A DNA stretch of 64,000 nt from Bemisia tabaci (GCF_918797505.1 NC_092801.1:15562001-15626000), one strand, 5' to 3'; positions 30,784-41,044 are shown, numbered from the stretch's first letter. The notes: a model not told the origin generated them from the sequence alone. Numbers and translations are program-made.

Positions 30784-31613
30784 TCGCGCGTACGGGTCGG
30801 GGGTCGCGTGACGTAGCGCGAAGAGGCGACGCGGCGTACAGTGGAGTGAGTCGATGGGAGAAGTTGGATCCTTATGGTGGAAAGAAAGTTCAAACTGACT
30901 TTTTGATGCTTGAAAATTGGAATTCGGGAGCGAATTTTTCACAGCATAGGCATGCATTAAGGCTAGTTTTACTTGACATCATGAAAACTCAATTTTTTCA
31001 AAATCTGCACTTGTGCGCCTTGTCCTCCAAGCCCCTCGATTGGAGTCGAGTAAAACCACGACCGTTCGTTCCGTATTTTTAGTCATAAAATGTTGATTGG
31101 AGTCACCAAACTTGGGTTTAGGGTAATGTAAAATTCAGCAAGAAGATTCTGAAAAAGCAGTTATAAGCCGAATTCGATTTGACACTAAACACCTTCACTA
31201 GAACTAGAAAACAACGTCCTATGTTAAGCTAAGGATAAATAAGCCGCATATGACTTAAGGAATTACGTACAATTGCTTAAGCAACAATTACTAAAATTAT
31301 GGTTATAAAAAATGTTGAATAATGGCCAAATTACAGTAAATCGTAGGAAAAGCACCAGTTGTTTACGAACGTTGTGATAACAAATCCGCCATGTTTCCGA
31401 TCGCCCACCTGGAAATCGCATTTCAAGTGGAATTTCAACCTCCAGTTCGTTTATGCGGAATGCGAAAACCTAGTCTTTAGTGTAAAATAAGGTTTCAAAC
31501 ACAAATTTCGGAAACCTACATTTCGTTAGTTCCGCATCGTTTACGCCGTGATTTGAACCTTGGTTTCAAACTCGGGTTTCGACTGAAGTTAGGTTTAGAG
31601 CCTCGCATAAACA

Positions 31614-31875
31614 TATCGACGGTGAAAGTCGGCAATCACATAACTCGGTTTGCGACGTCGCAGACTTCCTGTCATACTTTATTTTTTAAACGGAAAACTA
31701 CTCAACGGCAATTCTTTAAAATTTCCGTGATTTTTCTTCTTTGAGCGAAGAAAATTCTGCATAAATTTCAAGGAATGATGTCAATTTGTTCTCTTTTAAA
31801 AAAATAACTTAGAGGCGGAGATTTTCAGACACCGCAAACGAGTTATGTGATTGCCGACTTGCACCGTCGATATGT
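31614..31875. repeat. Family L fold-back repeat
   Basis: It starts ATCGACGGTGAAAGTCGGC and ends GCCGACTTGCACCGTCGAT. It contains GACGTCGCAGACTTCCTGTC and the inner TTTCAAGGAATGATG motif. Confidence 0.86.
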
Positions 31876-31900
31876 AGCTCGTGTAAAGGGACTCTAGTCC

Positions 31901-32668
31901 CAGGGCCGGATTTACCTAATTGCCGCCCATGGGCCGCCTGTATTGTGCCCAAATTTTGCCGCCCCCTTCTCATTCGTTTTGAAACATCAAAAAAAAACCC
32001 CTCAAGTTAACGTGCCGGAGGGGAAGGGGTGCATAAGACGCGTTTACCTACTCGTGTTGAATTCATTTTTTGCGAAAGCCCTGTCAACACTACTAGCAAA
32101 ATTTCAGGGAACTTTGCCTCTCCATTTATAACCAAAAAATTATGAAAGAGCAAACATAAATTTGGTTTCATAATTTTAACCTCCGCCGCCGTGCCGCGCT
32201 GACCACACTGTGTTTGGCGCAATGCGTGAAGTATTCATGTAGTCTCGTAGGCACTGTGCGTTTCACGCCGCGCCGACCGCTGTAGACCGTACTGTGTTTG
32301 ATGCAATGCGAGAAGTATTCGTGCAGTCTTGTAGGCGCTAATATGTGTTACATGCCGACCGCCACGCCGAGGGCTCGTCCTTTTCATCTCAAGTCCTCGT
32401 CATCATTCCTCTCTCCGCTAAGCTCCAGGCCAAATTGCGGGTTTGTTCCTCTCTTCACTCTACTAATTAAAGATGCTATTCCTTGTATCACCGAAAAGCG
32501 ACAAAATTAGAAATTACTATACTCTTAGGAAAGAGAGATTTTGTCCCCTTTTTTCATTGATAATTTTTTTTTTCTGAATCCGATTTTTTTATACCTACAT
32601 TTAAAAAAATTGCAAAATTTGCCGCCATGGGCCACGGCCCATGTGGCCTCCCCCTTAATCCGGTCCTG
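31901..32668 (+). mobile_element. Family J hAT-like element
   Basis: It starts CAGGGCCGGATTTACC and ends CTTAATCCGGTCCTG. TCTAGTCC is an exact 8-bp TSD (31893-31900 and 32669-32676). The same octamer also bounds the neighbouring family F element. Confidence 0.88.
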
Positions 32669-32676
32669 TCTAGTCC

Positions 32677-32988
32677 TAGAGTCCCTGTATACTGAGAGTC
32701 AAGACAACACCCCTCATGGAGTCACAAACGGGAATAAAGATTACACAAATTGAACGTTTTTCGTAATCTTTGATCGGCTCATTCTTAAATTCCTTTCTCC
32801 GTTCCTTGTCTCATTCCGTTTGTTCCTTGTCGAACCCGAAATTCCTCGGTCCACTCCAGATTATAATCTTTGCAATTGGTGAAAATGTAATCTTTATTCC
32901 CGTTTGTGACACTATGAAGGCCTAAAATCCGGTTAGCCAATCAGAAATGGATTCGCATTGTCTTGACTCTCAGTATATAGGGACTCTA
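32677..32988. mobile_element. Family F MITE
   Basis: It starts TAGAGTCCCTGTATACTGAG and ends AGTATATAGGGACTCTA. TCTAGTCC flanks both sides (32669-32676 and 32989-32996), shared on the left with element J. Confidence 0.9.
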
Positions 32989-32991
32989 TCT

Positions 32992-33025
32992 AGTCCGACC
33001 TCGTCGAAAGGCCCGTTTCACTGTG
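32992..33025. mobile_element. Family M right-end fragment
   Basis: GTCCGACCTCGTCG is followed by the terminal CACTGTG. This is the inverted end of family M; the rest is missing or displaced by the F insertion. Confidence 0.55.
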
Positions 33026-33499
33026 CGGCAAGCGACGAGTTGCGGTGGCGCGCGATCGGAAATTGAATGATGATGGATGCGCGGTCACCGGTGCCGCGCA
33101 CGCAGCGCAGCGTCCGATTACCCGCGTCGTCGTCGTCTTCGCTTCCGCTTGCGTTATTAAGCGTGGGCGTGGGCTTTTGGCGGCCGAATTCGAGGTTTTC
33201 GACGCTGCCTCGCCAACGCGGCCCTGGCTGCATTGCCGCCGGCTGTCCTCACGTGTTTCCACACACCTCCGATCATATCAACACCGCCTTCAATTTCCAG
33301 TCGGGACCCAGAGGAGGATCAAAACGTTTCGGGTACAACTCCAATGACACACTGTTAAAAATCTAGCAGTGAAATCCGGTGCCGGAATCTTCATAGCCCC
33401 CGAGAACCCCGAGTGACATGAATGCCAAGCGAAATTAGGACCATAAATGCGGGGTAAAATCTACTCTTTTCACGGAGTGACTTAAACTTTTAAGGAGCG
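33026..33499. other. CpG-rich stretch without an assignable gene
   Basis: About 33030-33260 is GC- and CpG-rich, with overlapping frames of 70-100 codons on both strands, as expected by chance in such DNA. It could be a promoter area, but no further evidence was seen. Confidence 0.35.
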
Positions 33500-33577
33500 G
33501 AATCCGATAAATAGTTAGACTTAACGTTCACCCCGATTCAAAGTTGATCGCCGGCCTATTTCATCGTGACCTCATCC

Positions 33578-33731
33578 GTAGAGTACATAGAGTCGTAATG
33601 TAAATGGGAGGGCTGGCGCCATGTTCTGCTCGACGGATTCCGAGCCCGGTGTGCGCCGAGTTCGGGTCGCTTTTTCGATACATTTTCGATCCAAAATGGC
33701 GGTGTGGAATACGTGGTAATTCCTATCTCCT

Positions 33732-33775
<44 letters not shown>

Positions 33776-33927
33776 ATCGGATGGCCGGGTACCCGTGTAT
33801 CGCAAACAATCGATTATGTATCGAAAAAGTGACCCGGCGTCACACAGGAGTCTCGGAATTCGAGACATGGAAAATGCTTAAAAGTGGCGCCAGCTCTCCC
33901 ACTTACATTACGACTCTATGTACTCTA
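33578..33927. mobile_element. Element Z, long inverted ends, 11-bp TSD
   Basis: The ends contain TAGAGTACATAGAGTCGTAA and its inverse, with inverted identity running inward about 40 bp to CTGGCGCCA. TGACCTCATCC (33567-33577) and TGACTTCATCC (33928-33938) flank it, and the intact Y copy has one such word. An 11-bp TSD with long arms suggests a Mutator-like source. Confidence 0.82.
33732..33775. repeat. (TTG)n microsatellite inside element Z
   Basis: About 14-15 TTG triplets in a row. It produces the poly-Asn and poly-Cys frames seen on either strand. Confidence 0.95.
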
Positions 33928-34095
33928 TGACTTCATCCAACATCCTAGCGTGAATACTGCTCACAATGAGTCGTTTACTGGTAGTCCCTCCTGACGACTC
34001 GATTTTGCCAGTGACCTTATTCCACCCAATAAATCTAGTTTTATTTTAATTTTTTCTCCCTCCCTGACTCATTCCTCTTCGCACCAATTTTTACT

Positions 34096-34406
34096 TTCTC
34101 GCTCCCTTAGGGTAGAGAGGAAGTATTGTCATCCTCCAAGGAAAAAAAAGTTGAAATTTCATCATTTCTAGACGTTTTAAGGGCCCTGGAGTTAAAATAA
34201 CCATACTTGAAAAAATGTGTGTCCGTCCTTCCGGCGCGGCGTCCCCCAAATCTGTCTACAGCGATATCTCAGAATCTATCCGTTCGATTTCATTCAAAAT
34301 ATGCAGAGAACACAATATCTATGGTCTCCTTATGCACGTCAAACGATTTTGGGGCACGCTAAGATTTGGAGGGGGGGGGGGCTAGGGTCCAAGGTCCATT
34401 TTTAGG
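34096..34406. other. Intergenic stretch
   Basis: No repeat ends recognised. A G run (34370-34381) closes it. Confidence 0.35.
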
Positions 34407-34471
34407 TCCATATCCCTTTTGTCGTCTTTGTCTATAGCTTTGTCTATCAATTTCAATAATTAGCCCGCTGA
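34407..34471. mobile_element. Family E right-end fragment
   Basis: TCCATATCCCTTTTGTCGTC to CAATAATTAGCCCGC, one outer arm only. Confidence 0.75.
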
Positions 34472-34567
34472 TGACGAGTGGCGTGGGTGGGCTGCGGCTG
34501 TCATAATTATGTCCCCTAACGTGAAGCAAATTTCCCAGTCGACTCGACTCCCGACTACTTCTCGCTC

Positions 34568-34676
34568 CTCTGACGTAAGGGCGTATCTCTGTTTCCAGAT
34601 GAGCTTTGGAAAGCGTAAAACTATGTGCGAAATAGGGCTCACGTGGATATTGAGGTACGCCCTTACGGTAAGAAGA
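34568..34676. repeat. Small fold-back X
   Basis: TCTGACGTAAGGGCGTATCT and GAGGTACGCCCTTACGGTAA are inverted ends, related to 25447-25550. Confidence 0.6.
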
Positions 34677-34700
34677 ACGACATAGGCACTGAGTCGTGGA

Positions 34701-35453
34701 CTGCCGTGCTAAGGAAAAACGCCGTAGGCCATCAAGTGTTGCCAAATTTCCTCCGACAAATCACGAATTTCCAGGAAAATTAGTGAATATTTGTCTTCCA
34801 ATTTTTCAGATAATTTTGTTCGCAATGGAGATGTTGCATGTGTGAGGAATTTGCGATTTGACTATTGATTCTTATGTAAAAGTTCGCGAGAAACACGATG
34901 GTGCCACTGGTTTTCTCTGAAATCAACTCCCAAGCTCAAAAAACGCTCTCAAAGTTGGGGCCAAAATGGAGGGGATATCCCACGCTATCCTGAGAGTCCA
35001 CCTCTACATCAAGACAAACTCTCCATGCAAAGATAGGGAGCAAGTACATTAGCAGGATGTCGTGTTTTCAGTTTTGGAGTCCCCAAATAAAGTGGCAGCC
35101 CTGTCAATGTATTTGCTTCCTATCTTTGCATGGAGAGTTTGTCTTGATGTAGACGTGGACTCTCAGGATAGCGTGGGATATCCCCTCCATTTGGCCTCAA
35201 CTTGAGAGCTTTTTTTGAGCTTGAGGATTGATTTCAGAGAAAACCAGTGGCACCATCGTGTTTCTCGCGAACTTTTACATAAGAATCAATAGTCAAATTG
35301 CAAATTCCTCGCACTTGCAACATCACCATTTCTCCTAAAGTTCCTGAAAATATCAAGGAAAAAAATTAATATTTTCCCCAAGAATGAACATTTTATGGGA
35401 GGAAATTTGGCAACATTGGAACGCTCATACGGCGTTTTTACTTAGCACGGCAG
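34701..35453. mobile_element. Family A MITE interrupted by family D
   Basis: It starts CTGCCGTGCTAAGGAAAAAC and ends CGTTTTTACTTAGCACGGCAG. The interior breaks at about 34823 (TTTTGTTCGC) and resumes at about 35331 (TCTCCTAAAGTTCCTG). The copy at 63030-63282 shows the unbroken order. Confidence 0.87.
34824..35330. mobile_element. Family D fold-back element nested in family A
   Basis: It starts AATGGAGATGTTGCATGTG and ends TTGCAACATCACCATT. Inverted arms carry CGAGAAACACGATGGTGCCA and its complement. Confidence 0.87.
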
Positions 35454-35724
35454 TAGAGGACGGAGACGGAGATGGCTCCGAATGACGACTCCCGTAATGA
35501 TAATTACGTGACGGCTTTGCTTCGGATCTCGCCCGGAATGCTGCTCCGCAGCCCCGCTCATCAAGTGACCAACCGCGCGTTTCGCAACGGAGTGAACCGA
35601 GTTTTTCACCGCTCGGTTCCATCATCCATCAACGACCGTGAAGCACCGACCAAAGCGTCTCAAAACCCAAGGGAGGTTGGACCACTCCGCCGTAATACTC
35701 GGCCCTCAGACCTATGCACAGACC

Positions 35725-36301
35725 CAGGGTGGCAAAATTTCATGAAAAATAAATTCTTGAAATTTCACGTGAAACATTTCATGAAATTACAGAAATTTAT
35801 GAAATATATTGAAAAATACCGGTTCGTTTTCATGTTTCGCAAAATTTAAAAATTGCAGGGTGTCTACAATTGTCCGAGTCAAATAGTACTGATTTTTTAA
35901 GGGCGGTCCGGAAGTACTGAAAAAGTGCGGAAATTCCGCAAAAAGGTCCGGAATTTCTTTCAATTTGTTGTCATTTTTGGCGCAATTTCACATCGTTGAA
36001 ATTTTTCGAATTTATCGTCAAATGGAGGTACTGAAAAAGTACGGAATTTTTCCGTCAGAGGAGGTACTGAATTTCTTGAGAATGTACTGAAAAAGTACTG
36101 TAAAAGTACTTATTTTTGACCAGCCTGTTTTAGTAGACACCCTGAAATTGGGACTTTCTTCCTTTTTTGTGTGTTTAAGTGCGGGTTGCATACTCTAGCC
36201 CCTGAAAAATATGAAATATTTTACAGGCTCGTGAAATTTCATGAAATATTTCACTGAAATTTCCAATCTTTCATCTCTTTCTTACGTTTCATGCCACCTT
36301 G
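35725..36301. mobile_element. Family S hAT-like element
   Basis: It starts CAGGGTGGCAAAATTTCATG and ends GTTTCATGCCACCTTG. CACAGACC is an exact 8-bp TSD (35717-35724 and 36302-36309). The interior is full of TTTCATGAAA palindromes. Element T is nested inside. Confidence 0.9.
35856..36144. mobile_element. Element T nested in family S
   Basis: It starts CAGGGTGTCTACAATTGTCC and ends TTTTAGTAGACACCCTG. AAATTG borders both sides (35850-35855 and 36145-36150), a 6-bp direct repeat. The interior repeats GTACTGAAAAAGTAC-like words. Confidence 0.75.
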
Positions 36302-36775
36302 CACAGACCATTATTAGACCTGATTAGAGACCAAAAAAACTAAATCATGGTTCATTGCGAACAATATAGACCTTTAAGGTGATTCGTCAAGCTTAAGTGA
36401 CGTGGTCGAGAACTGGCATGCGATATATCGAATCGATTAGGTCAAAAATCTCCGCAGATTTTGAATTTTTAGCCCCCGGAAGAAAAAATGTTTACCGGGA
36501 CATTCTTTTAGAGAGTAAAATTAATAATCAATGAAGGTGTGATTATATCATATAAATCCCAATTTAATGTGATCATGTGATATAAGAGCCATGCCGTGAG
36601 ACTTGTCTATATTAAGAAACATTTACACGGATGATTAATAGGTACCCAATGTATCACTACGTCTTGGCTCTACGTACGTATTTTGCGTCTCAGCTTTGCT
36701 TTAAAGCGTAATCAATTTATTTGTGTCAACCGGCGTATGCTAAAGCCTTTTATTCAAGGGCAAAATGTCAAGTCA
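36302..36775. other. Intergenic stretch with an AA-like fragment
   Basis: About 36377-36440 (AAGGTGATTCGTCAAGC, then GGCATGCGATATATCGAA) resembles the outer arm of fold-back AA at 37721. The rest is unassigned. Confidence 0.4.
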
Positions 36776-37062
36776 ATGCTACAGCGAAGAGAGCAGCAAG
36801 TGTCAAATTTTCGAAATCGAGTTTCCTTTAAAAATCGTCTAATCTCTTTTAATGAAATGACGGGTATAGCTATAAAACAGCAAATTCATCTTAATTTCAT
36901 GAAAACGAGACATATGGGAAAGCCGTAAATGCGCAAAAAAACACTTAGTTTCAGGCAATACACCTGTAAGTGACATTATTCCTGCCGAGAGCCAATGGAA
37001 ACAGCGCTTTCAGGTAAAGTGCCGCCGCCGCCCTCCTCTGCCAATTTCTAACCTGAAAATGT
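36776..37062. repeat. Repeat JJ, copy 1
   Basis: Shared with 45528-45808: GTCAAATTTTCGAAATCGAG, AATTCATCTTAATTTCATGA and GAAAGCCGTAAATGCGC in the same order. An 81-codon frame covers part of this copy, but the other copy has indels that break it. Confidence 0.65.
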
Positions 37063-37640
37063 GTTTGTTGTGTGTCCAAAACACAACCAAGCGAAAACAT
37101 GCGGAAGATAGCACTTACGACTGTCTTGCCTAACATTAGCCTATCATGGAAATTAATGATACCCTTTTTATGTAATCGGAATAAAATCGATCGATTTTGA
37201 TCATCCAAACGATTTCTAGTAGTCTTTCGGATGATTATTAGTAGCAGTTTGATAAAGAACGGAGGTTTCTGTCAGTAAAATGTTCCGGTGAGAAGCTTCT
37301 GAGGCTGTTTTCACAAAACTTCATTTTCTGCACTTACTGCTCTCTTCGTTATCACAGCAGAATAAGGCAATGCTAAACCGGAAAGAAATAATCATCGATG
37401 GGCCCAACTCGTGAACTGATTGCGTTACGCCGCTTGATTCGTAGGGCGATCAGTGTTATCGATTCGCTCGCACAAGTTCCATATGAGTTCGATGTATTTT
37501 CGGTTAGTGATAGCGCTGATTCATGGAAATAAACGAGAAAAAAACGCGCATTCCTTGTATGAATGACACATCGGAATGATGAGTAGTCCACAGAGCAAGC
37601 GCGTATTGACACCGGCTACCACAGAGTAGGTAACGATATG
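37063..37640. other. Intergenic stretch
   Basis: No feature recognised. Confidence 0.3.
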
Positions 37641-37650
37641 GTGTTTTATC

Positions 37651-38225
37651 TAAATACTTACCCTCATGGGCAGAGTATTGTCAGTTGAAGACAATTTTCT
37701 GATTCTTGAAGTGTTCTTGAAGGTGATTCGATGGACGCCATATTTTGTGTCAGAACGGCATGCTATATATCGCATCAATTTGTTCCATTTTTTCAGCTAC
37801 TCGTCATTTTTCTCCAATTTTGAGATCGCAATTCGTTGTCAGGAGACTAAAGCACTCGCATACCAATTTTAACAAAGAAATTCAACGTAATAAAGGCGTG
37901 GTTTTTTTTAGAGACAAAATTTCGCATTCGATACTGATATTGAAACTGCACTCGAATGCGATATTTTCTTTTTAAAAAAACCACGCCTTTATTACGTATA
38001 ATTTCTTTGTTAAAATTGGTAAGTGAGTGTTTTAGTCTCCTGACGACAGAATTGCGATCTCAAAATTCGAGAAAAATGACGAGTAGCAAAAAAAAAAATG
38101 GAACGAATTGATGCGATATATCGCATGCCGATCTGACACAAAATATGGCGTCCATCGAATCACCTTAAATACTTACCCTCATGGGCAGAGTATTGTCAGT
38201 TGAAGACTATTTTCTGATTTTTGAA
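37651..38225. repeat. Fold-back AA with about 60-bp direct repeats on each side
   Basis: The word AAATACTTACCCTCATGGGC and about 40 following bases occur at 37651-37715 and 38166-38225. Between them lies a 445-bp palindrome (37721-38165) whose arms start AGGTGATTCGATGGACGCC and end GGCGTCCATCGAATCACCT. The inner arms contain CGTAATAAAGGCGTGG and its complement. Confidence 0.82.
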
Positions 38226-38298
38226 AAAGCTCTATTTACTGCTGCCTTAAACAAAATATTACCCTCTTCTACCAATCTCTAAACTTAAAATTTGGGAA

Positions 38299-38596
38299 GG
38301 TATGGATTCGATCGAAAATAAAAACGTGAACGATTTGACGTGATGTGATTCGCTCGACAAGATTCGATCGATTCACAGAGTTGCCGACCGATTCACGGGT
38401 TTGCCAATCGATTTTTGGGTTTTTGTCGATCGAATCACGTCGATTTGTTCACGTTTTTATTTTTCGATCGATTCATGTTACTCGAATCGACACGGCGGTT
38501 CTTTAATATGCAGATCGAATAAGTGTCGATCGGTTCACGCTGATCGACTCACGTTTTTATTACTCCATCGATCCACGTCGATCGAATCCATACCCT
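38299..38596. repeat. ATCGAT-rich repeat BB with inverted ends
   Basis: GGTATGGATTCGATCGAAAA and CGATCGAATCCATACC are inverted. The interior repeats GATTCACG and ATCGATT words. A related half is at 51890-52023. Confidence 0.65.
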
Positions 38597-38603
38597 CCCT
38601 TAT

Positions 38604-38764
38604 CATTGGCGGATCCAGCAAATTGGCAACACTGTTTTCTCCATTAAAACATATGGAAATGTATCGATTTTTGGAGGGACCAGGTGCCCCGACGAGAATC
38701 GATTATTTGACACAGGTTTAAATGGAGGGAATCCGTTGTTGCCGAATTGCTGGATCCGCCCCTG
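38604..38764. mobile_element. Family Q hAT-like MITE
   Basis: It starts CATTGGCGGATCCAGCAAAT and ends AATTGCTGGATCCGCCCCTG. TCCCTTAT (38596-38603) and TCCCTTTT (38765-38772) are an 8-bp TSD with one mismatch. Confidence 0.8.
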
Positions 38765-38805
38765 TCCCTTTTAAGGCCCCTTTTTCCGCGGACGACAACG
38801 GTGAC

Positions 38806-39245
38806 ATTTGGACTACATTTTGCAATTGCGAACTATAATTCGGGCTCATCCGTACAAACACTCATGAACAGGGGGAACTTACGGCACATACGTTGTTTCT
38901 ACCCTGGGCCAGAAATTGTAGTTCCTAATTGGACTGCATTTTGCAATTTGGAACTATAAATTCTGGCTCATCTGAAAAAACACTTATGTGCGTAGGGAAA
39001 CTAATGGCTCAAACGTTGTTTTCAAACCGGGCCAGAATTGGACTGCATTTTGCAATTTGGAACTATAAATTCTAGCTCTTCTGGAAAAACACTTATGTGC
39101 TCAAGGAAACTAATGGCACATACGCCGTTTTTAAACCGGGCTGGAATTTATAGTTCCAAATTGCAAAATGTAGTCCAATTTATAGTTCCAAATTGCAAAA
39201 TGTAGTCCAATTTATAGTTCCAAATTGCAAAATGCAGTCCAATTA
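38806..39245. repeat. Family N array (three or more nested or tandem units)
   Basis: The arm TGGACTGCATTTTGCAATTT or a variant recurs at about 38809, 38930 and 39040. Its inverse GCAAAATGTAGTCCAATTTA recurs at about 39164, 39196 and 39228. The last three are exact short tandem copies of about 32 bp. Confidence 0.75.
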
Positions 39246-39337
39246 CAGAATGCATTTCATTTTACTCCGATGCGGGGCTCTGAGTTGCGCGAGTCCAAAG
39301 TCACGGCTGAGGCGTTCCCATGCACACACCGGACCGA

Positions 39338-39498
39338 CAGTAGCGTGGCGTGCTTTGCGATATATCGATGTATCTGCCAGTTAAACCTATGGTAAAGGAT
39401 CGATATACGGGTGTCCAGAACGAACACCTTAAAGTTCGATTCTTTACCATAGCTTCAAATGGGGAAATGTCGATAATCGATCTTTCGCCGTGCCTCTG
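39338..39498. mobile_element. Family B hAT-like MITE
   Basis: It starts CAGTAGCGTGGCG and ends TTTCGCCGTGCCTCTG. CGGACCGA (39330-39337) and CGGACCGG (39499-39506) are an 8-bp TSD with one mismatch. Confidence 0.86.
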
Positions 39499-39632
39499 CG
39501 GACCGGAGCAGGAGGATTTCGTAATTCGGACATCGTCATGGGAAAGGGTTACCACACAGGCCACAGGCCGCCCTGACCGACCGCGATAGGATCTCTCCTC
39601 GTCTGTTTGATGATCCAGTTTGATGGTGCCAC

Positions 39633-39884
39633 GCCGCCGTGCCCAGGAAAAACGCAGTATGAGCCTTCAGGCGTTGCCAAGTTTCCTTTGATAAAATGTG
39701 AATTTACCGGGGAAAATGTGAAGATTTTTCCTCCGGATTTTCAGAGATTTTTGTCGACGATTAGAGCTAAATTATCTGAAAATGTCAAGAGAAAACATTC
39801 ATAGCTCTCCTCAAAAATGAACATTTAATCGAAGGAAATCTGGCAACCCTCGAATGTTCATACGGCGGTTTTCCTAAGCGCGGA
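39633..39884. mobile_element. Family A MITE
   Basis: It starts CCGCCGTGCCCAGGAAAAAC and ends CGGTTTTCCTAAGCGCGGAG. Both tips are diverged. Length 252 bp. Confidence 0.78.
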
Positions 39885-39952
39885 GGGCGTGACTCTTGAT
39901 TGTGCCTCGGCGTGTGTTCGCGCGTTTACGCCTTGTTAGCGCCCAGGTCGAG

Positions 39953-40560
39953 CGGCTAATGGCCCTTCGCTCCCATGCCCACCAAAAACCACTTAAACGC
40001 CACGGAAACGCTGCAGAAATATGCCGTTCTTCTCAAATCCTGCAGCTAATAGCTTTTTGCCTCTATACCCACGAAAAACCACTTAAACACGGTGGAAACA
40101 CTGCGGAAGTATGCGGTTTTTCTCAAATCCAGCGGCTAATAGCCCTTCGCTCCCATGCCCACCAAAAACCACTTAAACGCCATGGAAACGCTGCAGAAAT
40201 ATGCCGTTCTTCTCAAATCCTGCAGCTAATAGCTTTTTGCCTCCATACCCACAAAAAACCACTTAAACACGGTGGAAACACTGCGGAAGTATGCGGTTTT
40301 TCTCAAATCCAGCAGCTAATAGCCCTTCGCTCCCAAACCCACTAAAAACCACTTAATCACCGTTGAAACGCTCCACGAATATGCGGTTTTCTCAAATCTG
40401 ACGGCTAATGGCCGTCCGCTCCCTCGCTCACCAACAACCGCATAACTACGATGGGGATGATGTGTTAATATGTGTTTTTTCTGGTATCGAGTGGCTAATA
40501 GCCCGTTGCTACCTTCCGCACCTGAAACCGCTTAGCTGTTGTGGAAATGCTGTGTAATAA
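39953..40560 (+). repeat. 90-bp minisatellite with 180-bp higher-order pattern
   Basis: Units start with GCTAATRGC-type words at about 39953, 40043, 40133, 40223, 40313, 40401 and 40490. Odd units (GCCCTTCGCTCCCATGCCCA) and even units (GCTTTTTGCCTCYATACCCA) alternate for the first four, giving a 180-bp dimer. Later units are increasingly diverged. Because 90 is a multiple of three, a 149-codon frame (39896-40345) stays open across it. Confidence 0.92.
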
Positions 40561-40781
40561 AACGGTTTTTTCACATCGACTCGCTATTCGGTACGGTTAC
40601 CGTTGTCATTGCGGTTTTCGGGCGGAAATATTTAGGACCTCTGCAGGACACGCTTGTTAAACACCTTTGTGCTCTGAATGGGAGGGAAGCTTTAAAGCTT
40701 GTGGAAAAATTCGGAGCATCGTTCAATTATTCCGCAATTGTCGTGGGGATTTCTAAGAGCTTAATCTATGATCTTTCATAA
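40539..40781 (+). CDS. Possible small coding frame downstream of the minisatellite
   Basis: An 80-codon ATG frame that starts inside the last degenerate minisatellite unit. The part from about residue 28 (GRKYLGPLQDTLVKHL, then ALKLVEKFGASFNYSA) looks like helical protein, with mixed charged and aliphatic residues. No family was recognised and no second copy exists in the window. The frame does not join the repeat frame, owing to a 1-bp loss near 40390. It may be a terminal exon, a decayed gene or chance. Confidence 0.2.
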   Translation: MWKCCVIKRFFHIDSLFGTVTVVIAVFGRKYLGPLQDTLVKHLCALNGREALKLVEKFGASFNYSAIVVGISKSLIYDLS

Positions 40782-41044
40782 TTGTATGGTAAACGGAGGA
40801 TTTATGTAGTGTTATTTTGTACTGGAACTTAATCAACGAGTTATTTTTGCAATTAATGATTACAATTTTCTGGCCTGATTTGTTATGTGAAAGTTTTAAA
40901 GTTAATGGGAAGAATTAGGTATTATCATCTTTGACCGCCCCAATCATCCTCCTGATCTGTGATAATGATCTCTCAAAATTTTTCTAAAAAATGGAAAGTG
41001 TATACCATGCCTTTTTTTCCACTAACACAAAAAGTCACACAAGT
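40782..41044. other. Short unassigned stretch
   Basis: AT-rich sequence with no recognised feature. Confidence 0.3.

Larger units (their letters stand above)
30334..31613. other. Low-repeat stretch with a CRE pair and a family M-like fragment
   Basis: Apart from the CRE-type motifs and ACAGTGGAGTGAGTCGATGG at 30839 (a diverged family M end), no repeat ends are seen. The 129-codon frame at 30693-31082 passes through both and is not supported as a gene. Confidence 0.4.
33500..34095. repeat. Family Y repeat split by element Z
   Basis: The left part (33500-33577) and right part (33928-34095) follow the order of the intact copy at 26620-26865. Element Z sits between them. Confidence 0.75.

Noticed and set aside
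33572..33930. Frames with poly-Asn or poly-Cys
   Set aside because: Produced by the TTG microsatellite inside element Z.
39896..40345. 149-codon repeat protein over the minisatellite
   Set aside because: The repeat period is a multiple of three, so an open frame is expected. Later units contain stops and a 1-bp loss.
39953..40560. CRISPR array
   Set aside because: Units are 90 bp, contiguous, without unique spacers, and the genome is eukaryotic in character.
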